Below are positions 15,922 to 25,908 of a stretch of DNA of 35,523 nt, piece after piece. The stretch is from Nitrospirota bacterium. Lineage in GTDB: Bacteria > Nitrospirota > Thermodesulfovibrionia > Thermodesulfovibrionales > UBA6898. The stretch's first letter is position 1, and each line of letters starts with the position of its first letter. A program made the position numbers and the translations under genes. The stretch lies in contig JAKAKQ010000270.1 of the NCBI GenBank assembly GCA_021813425.1, positions 1 through 35,523 on the forward strand, written 5' to 3'. Under the pieces are notes generated by a model, which saw only the letters and a program-made list of their open reading frames with translations, ran no database searches and was not told the origin of the DNA.

Positions 15922-16488
15922 ATGTCAAAACAGGTACGAGATACATTAAAAAGTTTGTTCTCCTCCTCAGTAAGGGCTGATCTGCTGGCCCTTCTTCTTA
16001 ATAATCCCGAAGAAAAGTTCTATGTCAGAGAGATAGCAACCCTTTTAAGAAAGAACCCCTCAGGCGTAAAAAGAGAGCTGGACAATCTTGAGAAAATGGG
16101 TATACTCACAAGCAAAAGAGTTGCAAATCTTAAATATTTTCAGGCAGAGAAAAAATCACCACTATTCTCAGAACTCAAAAGTCTTATAGCAAAATCACTA
16201 GGTATCCCTGGCGCTCTTAAGGCTTTATTGAAAACATCGGGTGCTAAAATCGCATTCATTTATGGTCCTTTTGCTGAAAATGAGGATTCTGATACTGTTA
16301 ACCTTTTTATTGTAGGGCCTTCATCCCTGGTTAATGAAGGTTTCAAAGATATTGAAGAAAAATTTAACAAGAAAATCATTGCAAGCACAATGGATGAAAG
16401 CGAGTTTAAGAGCAAAAAGGAAGTCAGCGATGCCGATTTAGAAAAGCTCCTGTCAGGTGATAAGATAATGCTGATGGGGAAGCTTTAA
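15922..16488 (+). CDS. Winged-helix regulator fused to a degenerate nucleotidyltransferase domain
   Basis: MSKQVRDTLKSLFSSSVRADLLALLLNNPEEKFYVREIATLLRKNPSGVKRELDNLEKMGIL...IAFIYGPFAENEDSDTVNLFIVGP. ORF-track start 15877 lies inside the promoter. Confidence 0.75.
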   Translation: MSKQVRDTLKSLFSSSVRADLLALLLNNPEEKFYVREIATLLRKNPSGVKRELDNLEKMGILTSKRVANLKYFQAEKKSPLFSELKSLIAKSLGIPGALKALLKTSGAKIAFIYGPFAENEDSDTVNLFIVGPSSLVNEGFKDIEEKFNKKIIASTMDESEFKSKKEVSDADLEKLLSGDKIMLMGKL

Positions 16489-16532
16489 TTCAAACTTCCC
16501 CGGTTTTCGGGGATGGAAAGGTGGTGAAGAAA

Positions 16533-16619
16533 ATGGCAGTTAAAAAGAAAGCAGCAGCAAAGAAACCGGCTGCAAAGAAGCCGGCAGCAAAGAAGTCAGC
16601 AGCGAAGAAGAAAAAATAG
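16533..16619 (+). CDS. 28-aa histone H1-tail-like Lys/Ala/Pro peptide
   Basis: MAVKKKAAAKKPAAKKPAAKKSAAKKKK*; 15-bp tandem repeat; downstream terminator. Confidence 0.65.
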   Translation: MAVKKKAAAKKPAAKKPAAKKSAAKKKK

Positions 16620-16642
16620 TTTATAAGATCTGTTTTTTCTAT

Positions 16643-16675
16643 GGCTGGAGAATGGCAGTTCTCCAGCCTTTTTTT
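16643..16675 (+). terminator. Rho-independent terminator
   Basis: ggctggagaa-tggcag-ttctccagcc followed by ttttttt. Confidence 0.9.
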
Positions 16676-16754
16676 GTTGTGTTAGCATGATTATAGTAGC
16701 ATAATTGACAGAAATTTTGGAGAAAAAATTATAAAAGCCTTAACCCTTTGATTT

Positions 16755-17642
16755 TTAAGTATTTATATGTAAAACAGGGCTTGTGGGTATTTGTTGTTCT
16801 GTCAATATGTCCCAAGCATCAGGTGTTGAAAGCAATTTTTTCAAGAACCTGATATTTGCCGAATGTCCTGATTTGTTTGCGATAATATGACCGTATATCG
16901 GAAAACCTATAAGTGAAAAATCTCCAATAGAATCAAGTACTTTATGGCGCACAAATTCATCTTTAAACCTTAGCCCGGAGGAGTTCAGTATGCCGTTTTC
17001 TCCGAGTATTATTGCATTGTCAAGTGAGCCGCCTTTTGCAAGGCCGTTTGTACGGAGATATTCGATATCTTTCAGGAACCCAAAAGTCCTTGCAGGAGCT
17101 ATCTCTCTGGCAAAGTTTTCTTCAGTAATATCAAGACTGAGTCTCTGTTCGCCGAAACTATAATGACTAAAGAATATACTGTATGTTATGCGAGTGCCAT
17201 TATATGGAAGAGCGGCTATTTTTGCATGACCATCTTCAAAGATAAAAGGTCTCTTTATCCTGAGAAAGGGTCTTTTTTTGCCCTGCTTTGCAATGCCGGC
17301 CTTAAGAATTATACTGATCAATTCTGTTGCGCTTCCATCTAAGATAGGAACCTCAGGGCCGTTTATTTCTATGATTATATTGTCTATACCCAGTCCGGCG
17401 AGTGCAGACAGCAGATGCTCAACGGTCCTTATCTTGACCCCGTCATAACCTATTGTTGTTGCAAAGGCAGTGTCGATCACAGAACCGGTATGTGCCTTTA
17501 TAACAGTATGTTTATCAGTTCTGACGAACGTTACGCCAGCATCTCTTGATGCTGGTTTGATGGTTACTTTTGAGTGTCTGCCGGTGTGAAGGCCTATACC
17601 CTCAAAACTTACCTCATTTTTTATAGTTCTCTGTAATCGCAT
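16755..17642 (-). CDS. lpxC: UDP-3-O-acyl-N-acetylglucosamine deacetylase
   Basis: RTIKNEVSFEGIGLHTGRHSKVTIKPA...TVEHLLSALAGLGIDNIIIEINGPEVPILDGSA. Confidence 0.96.
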   Translation of the reverse strand: MRLQRTIKNEVSFEGIGLHTGRHSKVTIKPASRDAGVTFVRTDKHTVIKAHTGSVIDTAFATTIGYDGVKIRTVEHLLSALAGLGIDNIIIEINGPEVPILDGSATELISIILKAGIAKQGKKRPFLRIKRPFIFEDGHAKIAALPYNGTRITYSIFFSHYSFGEQRLSLDITEENFAREIAPARTFGFLKDIEYLRTNGLAKGGSLDNAIILGENGILNSSGLRFKDEFVRHKVLDSIGDFSLIGFPIYGHIIANKSGHSANIRFLKKLLSTPDAWDILTEQQIPTSPVLHINT

Positions 17643-17755
17643 AATTATAATTTTAGATAAGCAAATATGGTGCCAGATATTATTTGCTTTTATATCAAAG
17701 GGTGAGAATGACTGAAGTGTTGATAAATATCCTCATATGTATAATGTTCGATACA

Positions 17756-19189
17756 CTACTCTTCTTTTTTGCAGGTACCGCCGACAACAATCTCAGGTAT
17801 CCTGATTGTCGGTATTGCATCAGAAACAGGAACTCCCTGTGAGTCTTTCCCGCATGTACCGATTGAAAATCCAAGGTCATTCCCGACCATGTCTATGGAT
17901 TTCAGGATTTGAGGGCCGTTTCCTGTTAATGTAGCCCCTCTTACCGGATCCCCCTTTTCCCCTTTTTCTATAAGATAACCTTCCTGGACATCAAAGACAA
18001 AGTCACCTGTCACGGTGTTCACCTGCCCGCCACCCATTTTTTCAACGAGAAGTCCTTTCTCCAAAGAGCACAGGATCTGCTCAGGGGGAGTATACCCTTC
18101 TGCAATGAAGGTGTTTGACATCCTTGGTATTGGGCGGTGCTGATATGATTCGCGTCTGCCATTACCTGTTGACTGAACACGATCTTTCATTGACGAAAGT
18201 CTGTCATACATGTAATTTCTCAGGATACCGTTCTCCACAAGAACGGTCCTCTGTGAATGTGTGCCTTCATCGTCAAACCTGAATGATCCCCTTTTTTGTG
18301 CAAGCGTAGCATCATCTATAACTGTTATGAGTTTCGACGCCACCTGGCTTCCTGTCTTGCCTGAAAACACTGAAAGCCCCTGTTGTGCAAGGTCTGCCTC
18401 GAGTCCGTGACCTATAGCTTCATGTATCATGGTCCCCCCTGCGCTCGATGATATTACAACAGGCATTCTTCCGCCGGGAGCTCTCTTTGCCGTCAGCATC
18501 ATTATTGCACGTCCTGTTGCCCTTAGGCTTAACTCTTCAATGTCATTTTTTTCAAAAAGTTCAAAACCTGTCAACCCGCCAACGGATTCATATCCTGTCT
18601 GGATAATATTGCCCTGGACCGCAATTATCTGAATAATTGCAGATGTATATATTCTTTCATCTACGGCAACAAAACCATCCGATGTAGCAATCTGAACCTT
18701 CTGGACTGAATCCCTGTATACAGCTGTAACCTGTTTTATCCTGCTGTCGGATGCTCTTGAAATGCTGTCAGCCTTTCGGATGACGGATATTTTATTGTGT
18801 AAAGGTATATCCCATGGGAACAATTTTATATCAAAATTCATAGATGGTCTCTTGACAGTAAGATCAACCATGGAATCGACAGGTTCTTCTCTGGCAGCCC
18901 TGCTTGCATATGATGCAGCCTGCATCAAGGCTTCTTCAGAGAAGTCATTGCTGAATGCATATGCTGTTTTGCCTTTGTATATAAGCCGTATGCCTGCACC
19001 TGCCTTTGTACCGGTTATGATTTTCTCGAGTTTGCCGTCTTCGATCACGAGTGAAGTCAGTTTTTGATGTTCCATGAAAACATCTGCATATTCCCCGCCG
19101 TGTGAAAGGGCTTTATTAATCAATCTTAGCTGAAATTCTTTGTCGAGCAAAGGTTCCTCACTACTGCCAATAGAATTATTTATCTTCAC
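17756..19189 (-). CDS. tldD: TldD/PmbA family metallopeptidase
   Basis: GGTMIHEAIGHGLEADLAQQGLSVFSGKTG; HExxxH motif and TldD C-terminal features. Confidence 0.92.
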   Translation of the reverse strand: MKINNSIGSSEEPLLDKEFQLRLINKALSHGGEYADVFMEHQKLTSLVIEDGKLEKIITGTKAGAGIRLIYKGKTAYAFSNDFSEEALMQAASYASRAAREEPVDSMVDLTVKRPSMNFDIKLFPWDIPLHNKISVIRKADSISRASDSRIKQVTAVYRDSVQKVQIATSDGFVAVDERIYTSAIIQIIAVQGNIIQTGYESVGGLTGFELFEKNDIEELSLRATGRAIMMLTAKRAPGGRMPVVISSSAGGTMIHEAIGHGLEADLAQQGLSVFSGKTGSQVASKLITVIDDATLAQKRGSFRFDDEGTHSQRTVLVENGILRNYMYDRLSSMKDRVQSTGNGRRESYQHRPIPRMSNTFIAEGYTPPEQILCSLEKGLLVEKMGGGQVNTVTGDFVFDVQEGYLIEKGEKGDPVRGATLTGNGPQILKSIDMVGNDLGFSIGTCGKDSQGVPVSDAIPTIRIPEIVVGGTCKKEE

Positions 19190-19236
19190 AAATTAATTAC
19201 CGGGAAATATAATGTAAGCTATTATAACACTAAATA

Positions 19237-19363
19237 GTTTCTGTTGCGGATAACACTGAAAACACTAAATGTCATTCTGAGCAAAGCGAAGAATCTCATG
19301 AACTCAACGAGTTGCGAGACCCTTCACTTTGTTCAGGGTGACAAATAACAGCTTCCGCAACAG
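19237..19363. mobile_element. Candidate MITE-like insertion
   Basis: TIR CTGTTGCGGA (19241-19250) / TCCGCAACAG (19354-19363). Flanking 10-bp direct repeats ACACTAAATA at 19227-19236 and 19364-19373. Core gtcattctgag...cagggtgac. Confidence 0.5.
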
Positions 19364-19399
19364 ACACTAAATAAGTTAGCCGCTCATAGCGCCAGAATG

Positions 19400-19441
19400 T
19401 AACCTATAACCTATGAGCCGTGAGCTGAGAACCATGAGCTG
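19400..19441 (+). repeat. Degenerate heptanucleotide tandem array before the mtnP RBS
   Basis: taaccta|taaccta|tgagccg|tgagctg|agaacca|tgagctg. Confidence 0.6.
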
Positions 19442-19455
19442 TACAGGAGGTATTT

Positions 19456-20241
19456 ATGCCGATATTCGGTATAATCAGCGGAAGCGGGTTTTATGACATA
19501 CCAGGGCTGGAAATTACAGATTCAGTAAAATTAAGCACTCCATACGGAGAACCATCAGATGTTTACAGGATAGGGTCATTATCAGGAAAGGAGATGGCTT
19601 TTCTGCCGAGGCACGGTACAATGCACCATATCCAGCCGCATAAAATAAATTACAGGGCAAATATATGGGGTTTCAGGGAGTTAGGCGTTAAGAGGATTAT
19701 TTCAATAAGCGCCTCGGGCGGAATAAATATTGAGATGAACCCCGGCATGATTACAGTGCCTGATCAATTGATTGATATGACAGAAGGAAGGCAGTCAACT
19801 TTTTATGATGAAGACGAAGTTGTCCATATTGACCTTACCGAACCATTTTGTCCTGACATGAGGAGTTATATTCTTAAGGCATCACAGAAATCCGGTGTCG
19901 CCTTAACCGGAACAGGCGTCTATATATGTACTAACGGTCCAAGGCTTGAGACAGCAGCCGAGATTAAGGCATTTTCAATGCTGGGGGCTGACATGGTTGG
20001 AATGACAGCTATGCAAGAGGCTGTGCTTGCAAGGGAGTTGGAGATATGTTTTGCCGGCATATCCGTCATAACCAATTATGCTGCGGGAATAGCCGGAAAA
20101 AGGCTTTCAGCAGCCGAGGTTGTTGAGACGATGCAGGGATCTTCCGAAAAAGTCTCGTTATTATTAAAAGACTTTTTTGCTCTGGATTTCCCAGAACCTG
20201 CCTGCTCATGCTGGAAGGCTCTGAAAGACGCAAGAATATAG
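19456..20241 (+). CDS. mtnP: 5'-methylthioadenosine (or methylthioinosine) phosphorylase
   Basis: GIISGSGFYDIPGLE...FLPRHGTMHHIQPHKINYRANIWG...GTGVYICTNGPRLETAAEI; SD aggagg. Confidence 0.93.
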   Translation: MPIFGIISGSGFYDIPGLEITDSVKLSTPYGEPSDVYRIGSLSGKEMAFLPRHGTMHHIQPHKINYRANIWGFRELGVKRIISISASGGINIEMNPGMITVPDQLIDMTEGRQSTFYDEDEVVHIDLTEPFCPDMRSYILKASQKSGVALTGTGVYICTNGPRLETAAEIKAFSMLGADMVGMTAMQEAVLARELEICFAGISVITNYAAGIAGKRLSAAEVVETMQGSSEKVSLLLKDFFALDFPEPACSCWKALKDARI

Positions 20242-20289
20242 GTGTTCAATAACAGATTATTAAAACAGTATTTGAGGTAAAATAGGGAT

Positions 20290-21660
20290 ATGCAGACAAT
20301 CCTTTTGGTGGAAGACAAGGAATCAATGGCCCAGATGCTTAAGGAAACCCTTGAATCAGAAGGATACAGGGTTGTTGTTGCAGGCGACGGACAGGAAGGC
20401 ATGAGGCAGATAAAAGAGAGTCATTTTGATCTTGTTCTTTCTGATCTGAAACTGCCGAAGAAAGACGGGATTGAAATTCTCAGGATAACAAAGGCTGAGA
20501 GTCCTTTAACGCCTGTTATAGTGATGACGGCATTCGGCACTATAGAGACTGCTGTGACAGCCATGAAAGAGGGTGCATTCGATTTTATAACAAAACCTTT
20601 TGATACAGACCACTTGCTGTTGTTGATAAGACGGGCTCTCGAGGCGCAAAGACTGCATACCGAAAATATACTCCTTAAGGATGAACTGGCCTCAAGGTAT
20701 GGAATGCCTATGATAATAGGCAAGAGCAGGGGCATAAGTGAAGTTGCCCAGAATGTCCAGAAAGTCGCTCCCGGAAAGACGACGGTTTTACTCCTTGGTG
20801 AAAGCGGGACGGGCAAGGAACTCTTTGCAAGGGCGATACATAACCTCAGTCCAAGAAGCCCTTATCCTTTTGTCCCGATAAACTGTGCGGCAATTCCCAG
20901 GGAACTGCTTGAATCAGAATTGTTTGGTCATGAGAAGGGCTCTTTTACAGGTGCAGACGCAAAAAAACTCGGCAAGTTCGAACTTGCAGATAAAGGGACG
21001 ATATTCCTTGATGAAATAGCCGAGATGGCTCTGTCGCTTCAGGCGAAGATCCTGAGGGTGATACAGGAAGGAGAGATCGAGCGCGTTGGCGGCGTAAAAT
21101 CCATTAAAATTGATGTGAGAATAGTTGCTGCCAGCAATAAGGACATTGAAAAGGCGGTAGAAGACAAGATGTTCAGGGAAGACCTGTATTACCGGTTAAA
21201 TGTATTCCCGATAGTAATACCGCCGTTACGTGAAAGGAAGGATGATATCCCGCTTCTTGCAGAATATTTTATAAATAAATATTGTGTTGAGCTGAAAACA
21301 GGTCATAAAAATATTTCGAAGGATGCGCTTGACCTGCTTTTGAATTATCCGTGGAAGGGCAATGTCAGGGAACTCGAAAACTGCATAGAAAGGGCTATAA
21401 TCCTTTGTGAAAATGATGTAATCAGCCCCGACCATATTGCGCTTAATCAGCAGGTGTCAGTCGAGAGTTCTTTCAGGACTCTTCCTATGGGTGGGACCCT
21501 TGAGGACGTTGCTAAAGTAGCAACGAGAATTGTGGAGACGCAACGGATAATACGCGCCCTGAAAGAGACAAAGGGAAATAAAAGCAGAGCTGCGGAGACA
21601 CTGCAGGTCAGCTATAAGACGCTCCTGACAAAGATAAAGGAATACGGCATTGAGTCCTGA
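20290..21660 (+). CDS. NtrC-family sigma54-dependent response regulator
   Basis: REC domain, AAA+ (GESGTGKELFARAIHNLS, GSFTGA) and Fis-type HTH NKSRAAETLQVSYKTLLTKIKEYGI. Confidence 0.97.
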   Translation: MQTILLVEDKESMAQMLKETLESEGYRVVVAGDGQEGMRQIKESHFDLVLSDLKLPKKDGIEILRITKAESPLTPVIVMTAFGTIETAVTAMKEGAFDFITKPFDTDHLLLLIRRALEAQRLHTENILLKDELASRYGMPMIIGKSRGISEVAQNVQKVAPGKTTVLLLGESGTGKELFARAIHNLSPRSPYPFVPINCAAIPRELLESELFGHEKGSFTGADAKKLGKFELADKGTIFLDEIAEMALSLQAKILRVIQEGEIERVGGVKSIKIDVRIVAASNKDIEKAVEDKMFREDLYYRLNVFPIVIPPLRERKDDIPLLAEYFINKYCVELKTGHKNISKDALDLLLNYPWKGNVRELENCIERAIILCENDVISPDHIALNQQVSVESSFRTLPMGGTLEDVAKVATRIVETQRIIRALKETKGNKSRAAETLQVSYKTLLTKIKEYGIES

Positions 21661-21680
21661 TACGATGTAATGAGGAACGC

Positions 21681-24326
21681 ATGAACTTGTTAGATGACAA
21701 AAAACGGCTGCAAGCGATAATTGATGCCATGGGGGATGGTGTCAGCATTCAGGACACTGATTTTAGAATTTTATATCAGAACCAAAACCATAAAAAGCTC
21801 ATCGGGGAGCATATAGGAGAGTATTGTTACAAGGCATATGAATATCAGGATAAAGTCTGTGAAGGGTGCCCTGTTGCAATGTCTTTTAAAGACAACAAGG
21901 TTCATATGGTGGAAAGAAGTGCCGCCACTGAAAAGGGGATATTTCACGTTGAAATTACAGCATCGCCTTTACTGGATGAAGAAGGTAACATCATAGCAGG
22001 CATAGAAATCGTCAGGGATATTACCAACCGCAAAAAGATAGAGGGCGAGCTTAATGAGAGCGAAAAACGTTACAAGAAGCTCACAGATTCGGTAACAGAC
22101 TATATTTATACTGTAAAGGTCGAAAATGGACATGCTGTGAAGACATATCACGGCCCGGGTTGTGTCGCAGTAACTGGTTATACATCCGGGGAATATGAAA
22201 CAGACCGCTTTCTCTGGTTCAACATGGTACATGACGAAGACAAAGATAAGGTAAGAGAACATGCAGAAAAGGTTATTTCAGGACAGGCAGTATCATCTAT
22301 AGAACACAGGATAATCTACAAGAACGGTCATGTCCGGTGGGTGAAAAATACCCCTGTACAGCATTTCGATGAAAAGGGATTTGTTACGGCCTATGACGCA
22401 CTTATCAGCGACATCACAGAGCGTAAAATAACCGAGGATGCGCTGAAAGCATCAGAGAAAAAATACCGGGACCTTGTAGACAATGCCTCTGTAGGGGTAT
22501 ATCAGACCAACCTGAAGGGTGACATTCTGTATGTAAACCAGGCCTTGTTGAGCATCTTTGAATTCGAATCCCCTGAAGAGATGATGTCTTTTGGTGTTCT
22601 GGCAAGATATAAAAACCCCAAGGATAGAGAGGGCTTTATTGAAATGCTTAAAAAAGCAGGCAATGTAAAGGATTTTGAGTCCGAAGTTTTTACAAGGTCA
22701 GGCAAGATAAGGACAGTCATCCTGAGCGCATCTCTTGACAGGGAATTTATATCAGGGATGCTTATTGATATCACAGAGCGTAAAAAAGCGGATGATGAAC
22801 TGAGAGAAAGTGAAGCCAGGTTCCGCAGACTTTCAAATGAATTCCAGGCGCTTCTGGACGCTATCCCTGATATCCTGACACTGCTCTCCCCCGAGCTAAA
22901 AGTAATATGGTCAAATCGTTCTTATTCTGCTGCATTGGGCAAGGAGACCGATTATGTGATTAATAGATACTGCTATGAATTATGGCATAACCGAACCGAA
23001 CCATGTGATCCGTGCCCGGTTCAAAGGAGTTTTCGTACCGGTAATGCAGAGATTGAAGTGGTCCCAACCCCTGACGGCAGACTGTGGGACCTCAGGACAT
23101 TCCCTTTGAAAGATGAAGACGGGATTGTAAACAGTGTTATTGAGGTCGGCAGGGATATTACAGAGCACCGGAAGTTAGAAGAGCAGCTCAGACAGTCCCA
23201 GAAGATGGAGGCTGTCGGGCAATTGGCCGGGGGCGTTGCCCATGATTTCAACAATATCCTCACAGCAATAATCGGGTATGGAAACCTGATGCAGATGAAG
23301 ATAAAAGAAGATGACCCCTTAAGGGTCCATATAGAGCAGATACTCTCATCCTCGGAGAGGGCTGCTAATCTGATCAGGAGTCTCCTTGCCTTCAGCAGAA
23401 AACAGATAATGAACCCCAAGCCTTTGAACCTTAACGAGATAGTCGAAAGAGTAACGAAGCTCCTGTCAAGACTGATCGGCGAGGATATTGAACTAAAGAT
23501 TGTTCTGACTGACAGGGCTCTTACAGTAATGGCCGATTCAAGCCATATAGAGCAGGTCCTGATGAACCTTGCAACAAATGCCAGGGATGCGATGCCTAAT
23601 GGAGGGTCGTTGACCATAGAGACTGAAGCAGTAAATATAGATGAGGAATTTATAAAGGCGCATGCATACGGTAAGCCCGGAGAATATGCCCTCATCTCCA
23701 TTTCAGATACCGGAGCAGGAATGGACGAAAAGACGAAGGACAAGATATTCGAACCGTTTTTTACCACCAAGGAAGTTGGGAAGGGGACAGGTCTCGGGCT
23801 TGCAATGGTATACGGCATAATAAAGCAGCATGATGGATATATCCATGTATATAGTGAACCGAATGAGGGCACGACATTCAGGATATATCTGCCTGTGATC
23901 GAGTCAGAGGTCGAAGAGATAAAACAGAAAGACCTTCAATCTGTTGAAGGAGGCACAGAGACCGTGCTTGTAGCAGAGGATGATGCGTCAGTAAGGGGAC
24001 TTATAAAAGATATGCTTGGAAGGTACGGATACAATGTCATAACTGCGGAAGACGGAGAGGATGCCGTGAAAAAATTTTCGGAGAACAGGGGAATGGTTCA
24101 GCTTCTTCTTTTTGATGTAATAATGCCCAGGAAGAATGGAAAAGAAGCATATACAGAGATCAAAAAAATAAAATCCGACATAAAGGTTATATTCATCAGC
24201 GGATATACGGCAGATATTATACACAAGAAAGGGATACTCGAAGAGGGATTGAATTTTATCCTTAAACCTATCTCGAAAAATAATCTGTTAAGGAAGGTGA
24301 GAGAAGTCCTGGATAAAGACAGATAA
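21681..24326 (+). CDS. Multi-PAS hybrid sensor histidine kinase with C-terminal receiver
   Basis: Several PAS/PAC repeats, H-box VGQLAGGVAHDFNNILTAIIGY, GTGLGLAMVYGI, terminal REC. Confidence 0.97.
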   Translation: MNLLDDKKRLQAIIDAMGDGVSIQDTDFRILYQNQNHKKLIGEHIGEYCYKAYEYQDKVCEGCPVAMSFKDNKVHMVERSAATEKGIFHVEITASPLLDEEGNIIAGIEIVRDITNRKKIEGELNESEKRYKKLTDSVTDYIYTVKVENGHAVKTYHGPGCVAVTGYTSGEYETDRFLWFNMVHDEDKDKVREHAEKVISGQAVSSIEHRIIYKNGHVRWVKNTPVQHFDEKGFVTAYDALISDITERKITEDALKASEKKYRDLVDNASVGVYQTNLKGDILYVNQALLSIFEFESPEEMMSFGVLARYKNPKDREGFIEMLKKAGNVKDFESEVFTRSGKIRTVILSASLDREFISGMLIDITERKKADDELRESEARFRRLSNEFQALLDAIPDILTLLSPELKVIWSNRSYSAALGKETDYVINRYCYELWHNRTEPCDPCPVQRSFRTGNAEIEVVPTPDGRLWDLRTFPLKDEDGIVNSVIEVGRDITEHRKLEEQLRQSQKMEAVGQLAGGVAHDFNNILTAIIGYGNLMQMKIKEDDPLRVHIEQILSSSERAANLIRSLLAFSRKQIMNPKPLNLNEIVERVTKLLSRLIGEDIELKIVLTDRALTVMADSSHIEQVLMNLATNARDAMPNGGSLTIETEAVNIDEEFIKAHAYGKPGEYALISISDTGAGMDEKTKDKIFEPFFTTKEVGKGTGLGLAMVYGIIKQHDGYIHVYSEPNEGTTFRIYLPVIESEVEEIKQKDLQSVEGGTETVLVAEDDASVRGLIKDMLGRYGYNVITAEDGEDAVKKFSENRGMVQLLLFDVIMPRKNGKEAYTEIKKIKSDIKVIFISGYTADIIHKKGILEEGLNFILKPISKNNLLRKVREVLDKDR

Positions 24327-24379
24327 TGGTTTCACTGTAACCTTGACAGTATTAAGCCCCTGGAATTAATATAAAAATC

Positions 24380-25066
24380 ATGATTAAACCCAAACTTTTC
24401 CCGATGCTGTTTCTGTGCCTGCTTTTGGTCCCTGTTTTTTCAAGCAGGGTTGCAGCAGAAGAGGCTAAAAAAGATACAGATGAGCCGGGTGTTGAAGAAC
24501 AGGAGAAAAAGGCGTTTGAGATTTTCCAGAAGATCCTTGAGCTTGCTGAAAATACCGACAGGATGACTGTTCTGCCAAAGATCGAGGCTGCATACGGAGA
24601 TATTATTGAAAAATATCCGAAGGCCTCAATACACCAGGAATCTTACTGGAGGCTTATGTCAGTCTACCTTAATGATTATAACCCTCCTGTTTTCGGAAAG
24701 GCCGAAAGTCTGTACAGTGAATTTTTAAAAAATTATCCGAATTCAACCCTGAAAAACATGATCGATGATAATCTCTCAAACAGCTATTACAGCAATGCAA
24801 AATGGGAAAAACTGCTCAAGTTCCATACACCTGTCGTCAAGAAATTCATTGAATTATCGTCAGAGAAGCAGTCTCTTGAAAAAGAGAACCTCTCAAGGCC
24901 CCAGGAAATGTTTATGTATTCAGAGGCAAAATTTAACCTTGGCGACCTTACAGAGGCAGAAAAAGGTTATAGGATCGTTATCGCACTTTTCCCCGGTTCA
25001 AAAGAGAGCGCGGTCTCGAAAGAGAGATTAGAAGAAATAAACAAGAGAAAGCCCCAAAATAAATAA
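24380..25066 (+). CDS. Secreted TPR/outer-membrane-assembly-like protein
   Basis: Signal peptide LFPMLFLCLLLVPVFSSRVAAEE; TPR-like helices (YPKASIHQESYWRLMSVYL, AEKGYRIVIALFPGSKESAVSKERLEEI). Confidence 0.7.
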   Translation: MIKPKLFPMLFLCLLLVPVFSSRVAAEEAKKDTDEPGVEEQEKKAFEIFQKILELAENTDRMTVLPKIEAAYGDIIEKYPKASIHQESYWRLMSVYLNDYNPPVFGKAESLYSEFLKNYPNSTLKNMIDDNLSNSYYSNAKWEKLLKFHTPVVKKFIELSSEKQSLEKENLSRPQEMFMYSEAKFNLGDLTEAEKGYRIVIALFPGSKESAVSKERLEEINKRKPQNK

Positions 25067-25081
25067 TCCCGGAGGAATTTT

Positions 25082-25837
25082 GTGTCAGGACATTCAAAGT
25101 GGTCTCAGATAAAACATAAAAAGGCGCATACAGACGCAAAGAGGGGAAAGGCATTCACAAAAATCGTTAAAGAGATCTCGATAGCTGCGAGACAGGGCGG
25201 CGGCGATCCTGCCGGCAATCCGAGATTGCGCACAGCTATAGAAAAGGCCAAGGAAGTAAACATGCCTGGTGACAACGTGAAGAAGGCGATCATGAAGGGG
25301 ACGGGCGAACTCCCGGGTGTTTCATACGAAGAAATTGTATATGAGGGATACGGGCCTTCAGGCGTTGCGGTAATGATCGAGGTGTTGACAGATAACAAAA
25401 ACAGGACCATTCCCGAGATAAGGCATATTCTGTCCAGAAACGGCGGAAGCCTTGGTGAGACAGGGTGTGTTTCATGGATGTTCGATAAAAGAGGATATAT
25501 ACTGGTCAGTAAATCAAAGGCGTCTGAAGACTCTGTTATGACGGCTGCTCTGGATGCAGGGGCCGAGGATATGAAAAACGATCCCGGGGAAGGCAATTAT
25601 GAAATAATCACAGCTCCTGAGGATTTAAATACTGTTAAAGCGGCACTTGAAAAGGCGAATATACCAATCGAATCTGCCGAAGTGACAATGCTCCCCAAAA
25701 ACTATGTGGTTCTGGATGCAAAGCCTGCGGAACAGATGATAAGGCTTATGGATGCCCTCGAAGACAATGACGATGTCCAGAACGTGTATGCCAATTTTGA
25801 TATACCTGACGATGTGGCTGAGAAGGCCGGCAGATAA
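25082..25837 (+). CDS. YebC/PmpR/TACO1 family protein
   Basis: [43 protein letters not shown] start. Confidence 0.97.
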   Translation: MSGHSKWSQIKHKKAHTDAKRGKAFTKIVKEISIAARQGGGDPAGNPRLRTAIEKAKEVNMPGDNVKKAIMKGTGELPGVSYEEIVYEGYGPSGVAVMIEVLTDNKNRTIPEIRHILSRNGGSLGETGCVSWMFDKRGYILVSKSKASEDSVMTAALDAGAEDMKNDPGEGNYEIITAPEDLNTVKAALEKANIPIESAEVTMLPKNYVVLDAKPAEQMIRLMDALEDNDDVQNVYANFDIPDDVAEKAGR

Positions 25838-25908
25838 ACAGTGCGAATATCAGATAATCCGGACATTGAAATAATGATGTCCATGGATTTATTATAAACA
25901 TACAAACG

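Noticed and set aside
23021-23872. 283-aa ORF antisense to the histidine kinase
   Set aside because: Low-complexity Ser/Ile/Phe-rich antisense translation; the sense strand carries clear kinase motifs. Other antisense ORFs were rejected for the same reason.
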